A stretch of DNA of 64,000 nt from Halomarina rubra (GTDB lineage Archaea > Halobacteriota > Halobacteria > Halobacteriales > Haloarculaceae), in the NCBI RefSeq assembly GCF_023699475.1, contig NZ_JALXFV010000007.1:327537-391536 (forward strand), written 5' to 3'. Shown one piece after another: positions 26,858-36,535 of the stretch. A model generated the notes under the pieces. It worked only from the letters and a program-made list of their open reading frames with translations, had not been told where the DNA came from and did no database searches. The position numbers and the translations under genes were made by a program. Within the stretch, counting starts at the first letter, position 1. Every line of letters begins with the position of its first letter.

Positions 26858-27077
26858 CGACCTCGTCGGGGTCGGTTCGGAGTTCCCACAGCGCCGATTG
26901 ACGATGCAGGTTCTCGACCCACCCTCTCGCCTCCATGAGCTGGAGCCGGTTTCGAACGTGCGTGCGCGAGAAGCCCGTCTCGTCGACGAGATACGCCTGC
27001 GTTCGCGCACCTTCTCTGAGAAGGTCGAGGATTTGCTCGTCGGCGTCCGTCCGGTCTGCCATCTTGCCGACATTCAT
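26841..27077 (-). CDS. Small winged-helix (MarR-like) DNA-binding protein
   Basis: A protein of 78 residues from ATG 27077, or 73 from ATG 27062. ADEQILDLLREGARTQAYLV, then DETGFSRTHVRNRLQLMEAR and GWVENLHRQSALWEL form a complete winged helix with its recognition helix near residues 35-50. There is no effector domain. It is the first gene of the leftward surface operon and divergent from the transfer operon (start 27249), so it is well placed to control both. It may be joined to the DUF7282-like protein by frameshifting (see that entry), which would make a membrane-linked regulator. Confidence 0.72.
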   Translation of the reverse strand: MNVGKMADRTDADEQILDLLREGARTQAYLVDETGFSRTHVRNRLQLMEARGWVENLHRQSALWELRTDPDEVDGEEE

Positions 27078-27248
27078 CTGCCTCGATAATAGGTCTGTTC
27101 GTCTTCCGGCCACACGCTCTCGCTTCGCAATGCGTCTACATCCGCACCGTTCGCACACCTGTTGTGGATATCTATGTCGCACACTGTGTGTGCATACTCG
27201 GTTGCCGCACCGAAAACTTTTCGTCTACGAGGTGCATTCGTCGAGCGT

Positions 27249-27767
27249 ATGGTGAAGAAACCCACCTCGGTGGCGGCGACCACCCCTGGGCTGAACACAG
27301 TGACAGCGCTCAAGAGCAGAATCCGACGGTTCGACCACCGACTCGAGGTGTGGATTACGGACCTCTCACGATGCGGACTCGTCGCGTACGCGGGGGCGAT
27401 GTGTGCGCTGATGGTCGGCGTCGGGAGCCATCTCATCGCCCTCGTCGTCCCTGCAGTAATCGGACGGGTGTCCGCACAAGGGGCCAGTCAGGCCGAGGAG
27501 ATCATGTGCCAGACGGGAGCTGGAGACGCGGTGACGCTGCTGTTCGGTGGGCTTGCACTGCTCCTCCTGTTGGTCGCTGGGATACGACTCACCTCGGGGT
27601 TGAATAAGAAGGGAAGCCAGCGCTCGGATAAGAAACGCGAAGGCGACGAGCAGCTCAAAGGAGCCGCCTACTCGGTCGGTGGGGTCTTCGCACTGACGGC
27701 CTTCCCGCTCATTCTGGAGCAGATTGGACTCTCGACCATCTCCTGCGTGCAGTTCGCACCATTTTGA
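27249..27767 (+). CDS. Small membrane protein opening the transfer operon
   Basis: A 172-residue protein with a basic cytosolic N-terminus and three hydrophobic segments: GLVAYAGAMCALMVGVGSHL, VTLLFGGLALLLLLVAGIRL and a weaker AAYSVGGVFALTAFPLILEQ. Between the last two is a Lys/Arg-rich loop (NKKGSQRSDKKREGDEQ). Cys are at CQTGAGD and near the C-terminus. VirB2/VirB3-type subunits are small membrane proteins encoded before VirB4, but I see no sequence signature to assign it. The stop lies 4 nt before the next start, a tight operon. ATG 27249 gives MVKKPTSVAA; an in-frame ATG 87 nt earlier is unlikely. Confidence 0.7.
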   Translation: MVKKPTSVAATTPGLNTVTALKSRIRRFDHRLEVWITDLSRCGLVAYAGAMCALMVGVGSHLIALVVPAVIGRVSAQGASQAEEIMCQTGAGDAVTLLFGGLALLLLLVAGIRLTSGLNKKGSQRSDKKREGDEQLKGAAYSVGGVFALTAFPLILEQIGLSTISCVQFAPF

Positions 27768-27771
27768 GTCC

Positions 27772-29160
27772 ATGACTGCACGGGTGGGAGGCGTCCGTCC
27801 GGCACTCGTCATCGCTGTCTTCGTTCTTCTCTCGTGTCTCGTCGGACCTGCTGCAGCGACCGTGAATGAAGAACGAGTTGGTGTGGCCAACCAGTTCGAC
27901 CAGCAGGCACCCCCGAACGGAACGAACACGACGCAGAACGGGTCCAGCCCGGTTGGCGTGTCACCGACGGCTACGAACACGACCAACACGTCTGGCAGCA
28001 GTGCTGGCGGTGGGTTCGGTATCGGCATCCCAGATCCGGTCGACCTGCTCTCGGAGATGGTGGGGGCACTCGCCGACGGCCTCATCGGCCTCGGTGAGGG
28101 TCTCATCAACACGTTCAACGGCTTCGTGTTCAATCTCCCAGCGCCCGGCGAACCAGACGACCCCAGTACGTGGGCGACCCCCACCGACGGGACGTGGTCG
28201 GGGGTACAGGGGGCGATGGGATTCACCACCGCACTCGGCATCTCGGTGTGGGCGCTCGCTGGTGGCCGGGCATTTCTCGAGAGTGATGAGCGCTCGCGTC
28301 GGGCCGCGTTTCTCCGGTGTGGCTACTCGGGGGTGATGATTCTTCTTGGGATTGCGATCACGGCGCTGACGCTGCACCTCGCCAACGGCATCATCCAGGG
28401 CCTCGCCCCCGACGCGGAGGCGTTCTTCCAGACCCCCGAGGACGCCTCTAAACTCGTTGTCGGGGGTATCGTTGCCTTCATTCTGGGGATCGTCCAGACG
28501 GCGACGGTGATCGGCGCGCTGGTCGTCCTCGCACTCGAACGGATGCTGGTCTACCTGACGGTGTACCTGTGGCCGCTCGCGTGGGCCTGCCGGGCACACG
28601 ACGGCTTCGTCAAATCGCTCGGCGAGACTGTGACGTACCTGTTCGGCGCGGTGGTCGCGCTGAAACTCGTCCAGGCGCTCATCGTTCGCTTGCTGTTCGA
28701 ACTCCCACTGTGGGGGGAGGGCGCCGGCACCACGCTCGTTTCGATGTTGATGACCGTCGCCGGACTGGCGTTCGCGTTCATCATCTTCCCGAAGAACATG
28801 ATCGACCACGCCAACAACGCTGCGTCGGTCTCGCTCGGGATGGGTGCGGCGACGTCCCGTGCCGGGGAATACGGAGAGCGGTCGGTCGAGCGTGTGTACG
28901 ACCGCGTCCACGGCGCCTACCAATCGTATGACCGGGGTGGGGGTGAGAGTGCGGCGAGCAAGCCGTCGGTTGGCTCGGTCGGCAGCGACGGACCGTCAGA
29001 TCAGAGACGACCAGCGACGGGAGCAGCCCCGTCCCCTGGTACACAGCGCGTCTACGTCCGAGACTCGCCGAGTGACGACGCTGACGACGGGCTCGACGCC
29101 AACGAGTGGGAGCGCCATCGCGAACGCATCGACTACGACCGAGACAGAGGGTTCCAGTAA
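27772..29160 (+). CDS. VirB6/TrbL-like multi-TM protein
   Basis: A 462-residue protein. A cleavable-looking signal (ALVIAVFVLLSCLVGPAAAT) is followed by a Thr/Asn-rich external segment (about 30-80). Then come about six helices, such as GAMGFTTALGISVWALAGGR, YSGVMILLGIAITALTLHLA and TTLVSMLMTVAGLAFAFIIF, and a polar tail of about 110 residues with PSPGTQRVYVRDS. This shape, placed just upstream of a VirB4-type ATPase, fits the polytopic channel component of type IV secretion systems; assignment rests on topology and context. Its TAA overlaps the next ATG (TAATG). Confidence 0.65.
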   Translation: MTARVGGVRPALVIAVFVLLSCLVGPAAATVNEERVGVANQFDQQAPPNGTNTTQNGSSPVGVSPTATNTTNTSGSSAGGGFGIGIPDPVDLLSEMVGALADGLIGLGEGLINTFNGFVFNLPAPGEPDDPSTWATPTDGTWSGVQGAMGFTTALGISVWALAGGRAFLESDERSRRAAFLRCGYSGVMILLGIAITALTLHLANGIIQGLAPDAEAFFQTPEDASKLVVGGIVAFILGIVQTATVIGALVVLALERMLVYLTVYLWPLAWACRAHDGFVKSLGETVTYLFGAVVALKLVQALIVRLLFELPLWGEGAGTTLVSMLMTVAGLAFAFIIFPKNMIDHANNAASVSLGMGAATSRAGEYGERSVERVYDRVHGAYQSYDRGGGESAASKPSVGSVGSDGPSDQRRPATGAAPSPGTQRVYVRDSPSDDADDGLDANEWERHRERIDYDRDRGFQ

Positions 29161-32100
29161 TGACACGACAGCAGACGACGATCGACCGCGCACAGGCCGA
29201 GACGACGAACCGCGACCCGACCCAACTCGTCCCCCAATGGGTCGACACCGGGATGCGGGTGCGCATCCCATTCGGCGACGAGGTTCCAGTCCGGAACTTC
29301 CTGTACGCCAGTCCCGGTGGGGCGTGTCTCATCGCGGGCATCTACATCCTCCTATTCGGCGGCAGCATCGCTCTTGCTGCTCCCCTCCTCGGGTTTGGGG
29401 CACTCCTCGCCGCTATCGGGTACCGGATTGCCCGTAGCACGGACTACGCTGTGACAACAGCCGCAGACCGTGTTCTCGGCCCGCTTCGGTTTCGTCGGTT
29501 GCAACGTCGACTCCCGTTCACCCAGGAGGAAGCCGCCGAACCAGCGCCTACGGTGAGCTGGTGGCGTCGCATCCTGCCGTTCACGCCAGACCACCAGACG
29601 CGGGCACACGACGTCGCTCGGATCCTTGAGGGCGGTCTCGCCGAGATGAACGACGGCCGACTCGTCGGGATGGTCCGGCTTGAGGGACGAAACACCGACC
29701 TGCAGACTGACGAGGAGGCCCGACCGATGATCGGCCGCCTTCGGACGGCGCTTGACGAGGACGTGACCGACATCCCGTTCCGGCTCTACTCGACGAGCCT
29801 CGATACGAATCCTGAGGACGTGACTGCGGCCTATCGCCGCGCGTGGCACGCGACGTACACTGGCGATGCGTGGCGGTGGATGCGGGAGTACCTCCGGTCA
29901 CTCGTCGGCTGGGAGAGTGCTGCGACGACCGACCTCTGGGAGAGTCGGGAGTGGCGCCACTACATCGTGATCTCGGTCGCTCCGGACGATGTTGACCTCC
30001 CGACGTTCGATGAATCACAGGCGGTCGACGAGGAGCGCCTCGCGGCTCGCCGACGCCGACAGCAGCGTGCCGAGGTGCGCGACCGTCTCGACACTGTTGG
30101 GGGAGCCTTTCGACAGACGCCGGGTGTCAAGACGACCACCGTTGGCCCGGCCGAACTCGCGACCATCGTTGCGCGACGGTGGACAGGGACGACCCACGAG
30201 TTCGACGACACGGCAGTAACGAGTGCAGTGGACGCCGCAGTGTGGCCACACGCTAGCGAGCCTGCCTCGAAAGACGATGTGGCGACAGACGCCCCCCACA
30301 GACCGGGAGCAGTGACTGTCCACGATGGCAACCAGGGGGCGACCGTGGCTGTGACGACCGTTGCACCAGGGTCGGTGCCTCCCGGCGGAGACACGTCCCT
30401 CGGGCGTCGGGCGACCCCTGACGGTGGGACCAAGACGTCGGCCACGAGTCGTGACCGCCCAGTCGCCTCCAGTACGCAGGCGTATGATAACCCCGATGAC
30501 GACCCCGAACTCGACAGCGACGAGTCGGCTGACGCGTCGCTCTTCGCTCGCGTGCGCGATGGGCTGTTCGAGACCACTGACCTCGACAACGAATCCCCAA
30601 ACCGGATAGCTGACCTTCTGGCGGGGGTGTACGATGTCGGTGACGGCTACGTCCGCGCTGGCGAGCAGTACGCCCGGACCTACTGGATCGCTGGCTGGCC
30701 GACCGAACCGCGCGAGAAATTCCTCCGAGAACTCTACACGCTTCGAGGGGTCGACGTCGAGGTCAACCTTCGGTGTGAGCCCTGCTCGAAAGACGCGGCG
30801 ATGGCGCGGGTTAAAGACCGTATCGGTGAGGTAGATGCTGACATCGCCGAGCGAAAGGAGGCCAGCGACGTCACGGCGATGCTTGAAGAGCGGGACATGG
30901 ACCCCTACACCAAGATGTTCATCCTCCTGCACGAGACACCCGCGCAAGCGTGGCACCTCACGGGCTATGTCACGGTTCGAGCCGGGACGCGACAGGCGCT
31001 CGACCGGGCAGAGGAGTACCTGGAGGATGGCCTCGTCAACCAGAGTGACCTCTCGCTCGACGTCACGAAACGGCAGGCGCTTGAGGACGCGAGCAGTCGG
31101 GTACAAAAGATTCTCGAGCGCTCCCCTGCACAGTTGACGCCCGTCTCATCGCCCCACCGGCAGGACGAGTTGTTCACTGCGGCTGGCCCGCTTGGGCGCG
31201 ACGCCTACGCCGAGGGCTCTCACCGTGAGCGGTCGGCGTTCACGCTCTCGGGGACCATCGCAGCGGCGTTTCCGCCGGTCGCCCCGACAGTCCAGCAAGA
31301 CGACGGCGTGCTTGTCGGTCGACTCTCGAGTAACGGGTCGGCCGTCACGCCGGACCCATTCGCCCCAGGGCCTGCTCACCAGTTGGTGGCTGGTGACTCG
31401 GGGAGCGGCAAGACGACGTTCGTTGAGAAGAAGGCGCTCCGCTGGTGGGCGCAGGGTGAAGATCGAACGCTGATTCTCTGCGATACGATGGGTGAGTTCG
31501 CTGGAATCACACAGCTGTGTAACGGCGAGCGCATCACCCTGGACGGCACCCAGACGATCAATCCGCTCCACATCGAGGCGACGCCGGACGAGGTGCTCCA
31601 GCAACTCGACGTGGCACCGTTCGAGATGAAGTTCCAGGAGGCGGTCAACTTCATCCTCGACGTCATCGCGAACGACCCCGCTACCGCCGACCGATTCGCA
31701 CCGCTGGTGAAAGACGCCGTTCGGGAGACCTACCGTGACGCAGGCGTCCGCCCACGAGACCCCTCGACCCATCGTGGTGAGAACAGCCCGACGATGGCCG
31801 ACCTGCGAGCAACCGTCGACGACATGGGCGAACACCCGAGCGAGTACGTCACCTCGACACTGGAGGAAGAAGAGATTCGGAATAATGCCGGTCCACTGCT
31901 TCGACGGCTCTCCGGGTTCAAGCAGGACGGCGACCTGAGTGCACTGACTGGCGAGACCGAGACGCGCATCAAACCCGGTGGCGTGTCCTATCTGGACCTC
32001 CAGCAGATCGAGGGCCTCGGTGCGGCGGCCGACAAGAGCACGATGCTCATGCTGATGCTCGGGCAGGTGTACCAGGCCGTCAAACGCTCGAAAGGCCCTG

Positions 32101-32594
32101 CCGTGTTCGTCATCGACGAGGCGCACTACCTGCTACAGAGCCCGGAGATGCTGGCGTGGCTCCAGCAGGCTGCCCGGCACTGGCGGCACTACGATGCTGG
32201 GCTGTGGTTCGTCTCGCAGCACCCCGACGACTTTGCCGTCGGCAAAACCGACGAGATTCAGGAGTATCTCGACGCGATTCGCGGTCAAACGACGGCGACG
32301 ACGTTCTTCGCGACCGAAGACCTCACTGATGCGACCGCCGCGAAGTACGGACTCAACGCACCACAGGCTGAGTTCATTCGTGGGCGAGCGACACGCGGTG
32401 AGGCTGATGTTGGCTACACCGACTGCTTGATGGCGTTCGAAGAACGCGAGGGGTGGCATCACGTCGAAGTGCGCCTCCCGCCACTGGAGTTGCTTCTTGT
32501 CGAATATGACCCCGAAACGCACGGCGAATTTGAGGAGTACTTGGAAGCACGTTGGTCCGCTCGTCAACGAACGAACGGAGGTGACCACCCATGA
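29160..32594 (+). CDS. VirB4/TraC-like conjugation ATPase
   Basis: A 1,144-residue protein. Two helices lie near the N-terminus (NFLYASPGGACLIAGIYILL and LGFGALLAAIGYRIA, about 40-80), like the PrgI-VirB4 fusions of other archaea. A long middle region precedes a RecA-like ATPase: Walker A AGDSGSGKTTF near 744-754 and Walker B AVFVIDEAHYLLQ near 980-992, followed by ARHWRHYDAGLWFVSQHPDD (arginine/sensor region). VirB4 powers pilus or channel assembly at the inner face of the membrane. It overlaps its neighbours at both ends (TAATG upstream, ATGA downstream), so the operon is strongly coupled. An Asp/Thr-rich linker occupies about 370-450. Confidence 0.85.
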   Translation: MTRQQTTIDRAQAETTNRDPTQLVPQWVDTGMRVRIPFGDEVPVRNFLYASPGGACLIAGIYILLFGGSIALAAPLLGFGALLAAIGYRIARSTDYAVTTAADRVLGPLRFRRLQRRLPFTQEEAAEPAPTVSWWRRILPFTPDHQTRAHDVARILEGGLAEMNDGRLVGMVRLEGRNTDLQTDEEARPMIGRLRTALDEDVTDIPFRLYSTSLDTNPEDVTAAYRRAWHATYTGDAWRWMREYLRSLVGWESAATTDLWESREWRHYIVISVAPDDVDLPTFDESQAVDEERLAARRRRQQRAEVRDRLDTVGGAFRQTPGVKTTTVGPAELATIVARRWTGTTHEFDDTAVTSAVDAAVWPHASEPASKDDVATDAPHRPGAVTVHDGNQGATVAVTTVAPGSVPPGGDTSLGRRATPDGGTKTSATSRDRPVASSTQAYDNPDDDPELDSDESADASLFARVRDGLFETTDLDNESPNRIADLLAGVYDVGDGYVRAGEQYARTYWIAGWPTEPREKFLRELYTLRGVDVEVNLRCEPCSKDAAMARVKDRIGEVDADIAERKEASDVTAMLEERDMDPYTKMFILLHETPAQAWHLTGYVTVRAGTRQALDRAEEYLEDGLVNQSDLSLDVTKRQALEDASSRVQKILERSPAQLTPVSSPHRQDELFTAAGPLGRDAYAEGSHRERSAFTLSGTIAAAFPPVAPTVQQDDGVLVGRLSSNGSAVTPDPFAPGPAHQLVAGDSGSGKTTFVEKKALRWWAQGEDRTLILCDTMGEFAGITQLCNGERITLDGTQTINPLHIEATPDEVLQQLDVAPFEMKFQEAVNFILDVIANDPATADRFAPLVKDAVRETYRDAGVRPRDPSTHRGENSPTMADLRATVDDMGEHPSEYVTSTLEEEEIRNNAGPLLRRLSGFKQDGDLSALTGETETRIKPGGVSYLDLQQIEGLGAAADKSTMLMLMLGQVYQAVKRSKGPAVFVIDEAHYLLQSPEMLAWLQQAARHWRHYDAGLWFVSQHPDDFAVGKTDEIQEYLDAIRGQTTATTFFATEDLTDATAAKYGLNAPQAEFIRGRATRGEADVGYTDCLMAFEEREGWHHVEVRLPPLELLLVEYDPETHGEFEEYLEARWSARQRTNGGDHP

Positions 32595-35500
32595 GTGTGT
32601 TCGACCGCGTCCGTGACCAGCACACCGAGGAGTCGACCGGCTATGAGGCCACGTCGATTGGTGGTGACCTCGCTGACGTGCTCGCTGGTTCAGTGCAGCG
32701 ACCAGCTGTGACGGTGCGGCCGAACAAGGACAATAGTGGTATCGAGGCGATGGACGATGTCCTCGAAGCATTGCATACGGTCGAGACCGACTCCCCACGG
32801 TTCCGGGGCAAATCCAAGAACGTGAGTCCGGCCCACGCCTTCGAGATGCGCTATGCCGCGCCGACACCGCAGAGCGAACGGGTGGTCACACTCCAGTACA
32901 TCGCTGGCTCCGATGGCCTCGCGGGGACACTTCGCCGGCAGCTGCAGACGCAGTACCCGGACTCGCATGTCGACGAGACTGAGGCGACGTTCCTACCGGG
33001 GGCAGGGGCCAATGGAACTGACCAATACGTCGCCGGTGCGCGGCTCGCCCTTCGCCGATACTGCCTCTATCCATTGAAGAACGTCGACCTGCCAGGCTTT
33101 CGGACCGACCCCACCGGGAGTATTCTCGAGGAGATGGTGGGCACCCAAGAAGAGGGCGCGGCGGACGCGGACGTCGCCGTCCAGATTATGTTCAAACCAG
33201 CCGCCCGCGACTGGACGCAAGGCATCACCGGTGGCTACGGTGTGGCAAACGACGGCGCCGCCGCCGCCGCCCCGAGCATCGGAACGCTCTCGCACAATCT
33301 CAAGCAACCAGGATACGAGAAACACCGGCTCCCCATCGGCAATCTCCCGATCCTCGGGGCCGTCACCCGGTTCATTCCCGGTGTCGGCCACGAGGTGATC
33401 GAGCGTGACCCATCCACGGTCGATCGACAGGTTGCGAAACTACTCGAAGAACAGCAGGGTGAGAAGGGCTGGCGACTCTGCCTTCGGGTTGTCGCCGTCT
33501 CAGACGACCCTGAGGAGGCTGTCACCCGCGCGTCGAAGACGGCCGGCATGTTCCGGAACTTCTACGAGTCGAGTTCGGAGCAGACGTTCGTCCCACAGCC
33601 GCTTGCTGGTGAGGCACTCACGGAGATGCTTCGCCGGGCAGGCCACCGGGAGTTCAGCGATTCGGGCATGGTGAAGGCCCAGCGAGAAGTCGCCGGACTG
33701 GTCAACGTTCCGGAGGCCGACCACGTCAGCACGAACAAGATGCGGTGGTCGCTCTCACGGCCGGGGGAGGGAGTTCCTCCGAACACGCCACGATTCGACT
33801 TCGACGCCCACGATGTCGCGGGAGCCACGAGGGCCGAAAAACAACTCGCGATGCTCGATACCGATGACCCCAACGCTCCGTTCTGGTTCGGGTTCGGTCG
33901 CAAACACGGCATCGAGGCCGGTCTCGCGGCCGCGATACTGAACACGCACATCTTCGTCGGCGGTGGCACGGGCAAGGGCAAGACGACGTTCCTCACGAAT
34001 CTCGTCTCCCAGATCCTGCGGCGTGGGCACGGCGCGCTCGTGTTCGACCCGAAGGGCGTCGATGCCGACGAATTCATTCGGGAGTGGCCCGCCGACCGTG
34101 ACCCCGAGGAGTTCATCTTCGTGGACTTGAGCGACGACTTCGACAAGCAGGTGCGATTCAACTTCCTCGAGGTGCCGACCGACGCACCGCCGGACTCGCG
34201 GGCATTTTCGTCGGCTGTCGAGGCACTGTGTGACGATTTGGTCGCGATGATGGCGCAGGCCGGTGGCGACGACCAGTACTGGGGGGCGCTGATGAACCGC
34301 GTCGCTCGCACGCTCATCCGTGGGATGGCCAAGTCCGAGCGGACCTGTACGCTACTCGACCTCGCGTGTTGTTGTGCGGCCCCGGAGAACCGCGCACAGT
34401 TTCACGAGTGGATGAGTGAGGAGCGAATCCACTTCATCGAGGAGGCAGCCCGGCGGATTCGGATGAAAGAAGAAGACGACCTCGAACCGCTCGCGGGGCG
34501 TCTGGACCAGTGGATTCAGAACGACGCCATTCGGAATCTCATCAGCGCCACCGAGTCGACAGTCTCGCTCCAGGAGGTCGTGGAAGAGGGTAAGGTGGTC
34601 GTCGTCCGGAACGCACCAACGTCTGGCGAGACCGAGAAGCGCCTGTTCGCCACGGCGTTGATTCGGCGAGCGTGGGTGGCGGCCCGCGAATCGACCGACG
34701 CGCCGCCATTCTATGTCGTCTGTGATGAGTTCGACTCCATCGTCACGAAGCAGTCGAACATCCACTCGATTCTCTCGGAGGCACGGGCGTTCGATTTCTG
34801 TCTCACGCTGGCCTGTCAGAACCCGTCGAATCAACTCCCGGACCGGGTCGCCCAAGCCATCGCCAACCAGTGTGAGACGTTCATCACCTACAATCCCGGC
34901 GGACGACGCGACGCGAAGCTGATTCAGGCCCAGCACTCTCCGGATGTCGACTGGGAGGACCTCACCAATCTCTCGAAGTACCGCTTCTACATGCGGACGC
35001 ACGACAGCAACGACGAACTCACCCACTCGTACACGGTCGATGCGTTCCCGCCGACGGCCGACGTCCGCCGGGAGGTCACCGGTGAGTCTGGAATGTCTGA
35101 CGAGGATCTCCAGTGGTTCAAACGCCGCAGCATCGCTCGCAACGGGACGGAGCGACCGACCGCACTGCAGCAGAAAGGCGAGTCGCACTTCTACGATATC
35201 GACTATGAGCAAGGTCCCTCGACTGGTCTCGCTGCAGAGTCTGCCGATGAGGCAGCCGATAGGCCACGCATTCCTGCCACAGCAGAGCGCCGTCAGCAGG
35301 TCTGCAAGGCCCTCTACGATGAAGCGTTACAGACTGGAAGTGCGGACGGATACGTGTCGGCCAACGACTCAGCTGACCGCATCAGCGAGTATCTCGACAC
35401 CACTGTGGAGCACCGAAGTCAGCTCTGGTCACTCATCGACGACATTCCCGAAGAATATGTCGAGATAGAGCCCCGCGATGATGGGGTGTCCCTCCGGTGT

Positions 35501-36535
35501 ACGAGGGCTGGTGCGACAGCGATCTTCCAGACCGGTTCTGGCACCACTAGTGGTGGTCTCGGTCACAGAGCGTTGCTGAAAGACGCGTACGACCCACTTT
35601 CGACACTCGGGCTCCGTCTCGAGTTGCCTGAGCAAACCGGTGCCGATCAACCGGATGGGACCGGGACGGCGGCCCACATAGTCCCGTCAGTGGAGACGGA
35701 TTCCACGATGTCCCTCCGTGAGCGCCAGCGGTTGACCACCCGCGCTGCCGAGGAGTTCGCAGCGAGCCATCCACGCCTTGCTTACCTCACCGACGGTGGA
35801 GCAGTCACCATCGAGGCGGAAGCATCGACTGGTGAGACGAAGCCCGCGCAGACGCTGTTCAATCTCGCACAGGCTGTGAACAGCGGTCGGCGATGTCTCT
35901 TCGTCTGTCGCGAGGACGCAGCGTCGTCGATCTGGAAGACGCTCACCGACCCACCGTACCGCACGACACATGGCGTGGCCGATGGGACACGGTTCTACAA
36001 CCACCTCCCGCTTCGCATCGACGGGAACGAGCTACTCCGTCCAGGGAACGGTGAGCGAGCTGTGTGGACGCGTGACGATGACGGTGCGTATCGGCTCGCC
36101 GACCGAACAGGAACAGAGCACGCTCGATTCCCAACCGCGAGTGCGGTGTTCGACGACCCGAGTCGATACCCGGCAACCAGCGCGACCGTCGATGCCGATG
36201 ACGACGCATGGATGTCTGTTCCGAGGCCGTTCATCCCCGAACACGCGTTCGAAGGTAACCTCCCCGCTCGCGATGACTGGCACATTCTCGTCGTTCCGCC
36301 GGATGCGACTGCTCCGGACGACCTGCGTCTGTTCGTCGATGGCGAGATGGTATCGTTCGGTGAGACGCAGTGGTTCCGTAACGAGTCGCTGACTGGTGAC
36401 CTCGAATGGAGTGAATCGCTCGATAGTGACGATGATAACAGCGGAGAGACTGACCGCTCCCAGGACAGACCTGATGGAGACGACGAAGATGACCCGGACG
36501 AGACAAGCGACGGGACGCGCTTCCGGAGGTTCTAA
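32591..36535 (+). CDS. VirD4/TraD-like coupling ATPase
   Basis: A 1,314-residue protein, long for the family. The central ATPase has Walker A VGGGTGKGKTTFLTN near 455-468, the coupling-protein-typical FDPKGVDADEF near 485, and Walker B FYVVCDEFDSIV near 706-717. LACQNPSNQLPDRVAQAIAN is the conserved sensor block, and YNPGGRRDAKLIQAQHSPD follows. The first 400 residues have no clear domain; residues about 900-1,314 are an extra region of mixed folds with an acidic end. No membrane helix is visible, unlike classical VirD4, so it may be a soluble TraD/HerA-type DNA pump recruited by VirB4. The start overlaps the upstream stop (ATGA). Confidence 0.82.
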   Translation: MSVFDRVRDQHTEESTGYEATSIGGDLADVLAGSVQRPAVTVRPNKDNSGIEAMDDVLEALHTVETDSPRFRGKSKNVSPAHAFEMRYAAPTPQSERVVTLQYIAGSDGLAGTLRRQLQTQYPDSHVDETEATFLPGAGANGTDQYVAGARLALRRYCLYPLKNVDLPGFRTDPTGSILEEMVGTQEEGAADADVAVQIMFKPAARDWTQGITGGYGVANDGAAAAAPSIGTLSHNLKQPGYEKHRLPIGNLPILGAVTRFIPGVGHEVIERDPSTVDRQVAKLLEEQQGEKGWRLCLRVVAVSDDPEEAVTRASKTAGMFRNFYESSSEQTFVPQPLAGEALTEMLRRAGHREFSDSGMVKAQREVAGLVNVPEADHVSTNKMRWSLSRPGEGVPPNTPRFDFDAHDVAGATRAEKQLAMLDTDDPNAPFWFGFGRKHGIEAGLAAAILNTHIFVGGGTGKGKTTFLTNLVSQILRRGHGALVFDPKGVDADEFIREWPADRDPEEFIFVDLSDDFDKQVRFNFLEVPTDAPPDSRAFSSAVEALCDDLVAMMAQAGGDDQYWGALMNRVARTLIRGMAKSERTCTLLDLACCCAAPENRAQFHEWMSEERIHFIEEAARRIRMKEEDDLEPLAGRLDQWIQNDAIRNLISATESTVSLQEVVEEGKVVVVRNAPTSGETEKRLFATALIRRAWVAARESTDAPPFYVVCDEFDSIVTKQSNIHSILSEARAFDFCLTLACQNPSNQLPDRVAQAIANQCETFITYNPGGRRDAKLIQAQHSPDVDWEDLTNLSKYRFYMRTHDSNDELTHSYTVDAFPPTADVRREVTGESGMSDEDLQWFKRRSIARNGTERPTALQQKGESHFYDIDYEQGPSTGLAAESADEAADRPRIPATAERRQQVCKALYDEALQTGSADGYVSANDSADRISEYLDTTVEHRSQLWSLIDDIPEEYVEIEPRDDGVSLRCTRAGATAIFQTGSGTTSGGLGHRALLKDAYDPLSTLGLRLELPEQTGADQPDGTGTAAHIVPSVETDSTMSLRERQRLTTRAAEEFAASHPRLAYLTDGGAVTIEAEASTGETKPAQTLFNLAQAVNSGRRCLFVCREDAASSIWKTLTDPPYRTTHGVADGTRFYNHLPLRIDGNELLRPGNGERAVWTRDDDGAYRLADRTGTEHARFPTASAVFDDPSRYPATSATVDADDDAWMSVPRPFIPEHAFEGNLPARDDWHILVVPPDATAPDDLRLFVDGEMVSFGETQWFRNESLTGDLEWSESLDSDDDNSGETDRSQDRPDGDDEDDPDETSDGTRFRRF

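Noticed and set aside
30015-31106. Long minus-strand open frames of 200-360 codons across the VirB4- and VirD4-like genes and across 27961-28923
   Set aside because: They are antisense shadows of high-GC coding sequence; the plus-strand frames have clear ATPase and membrane motifs.
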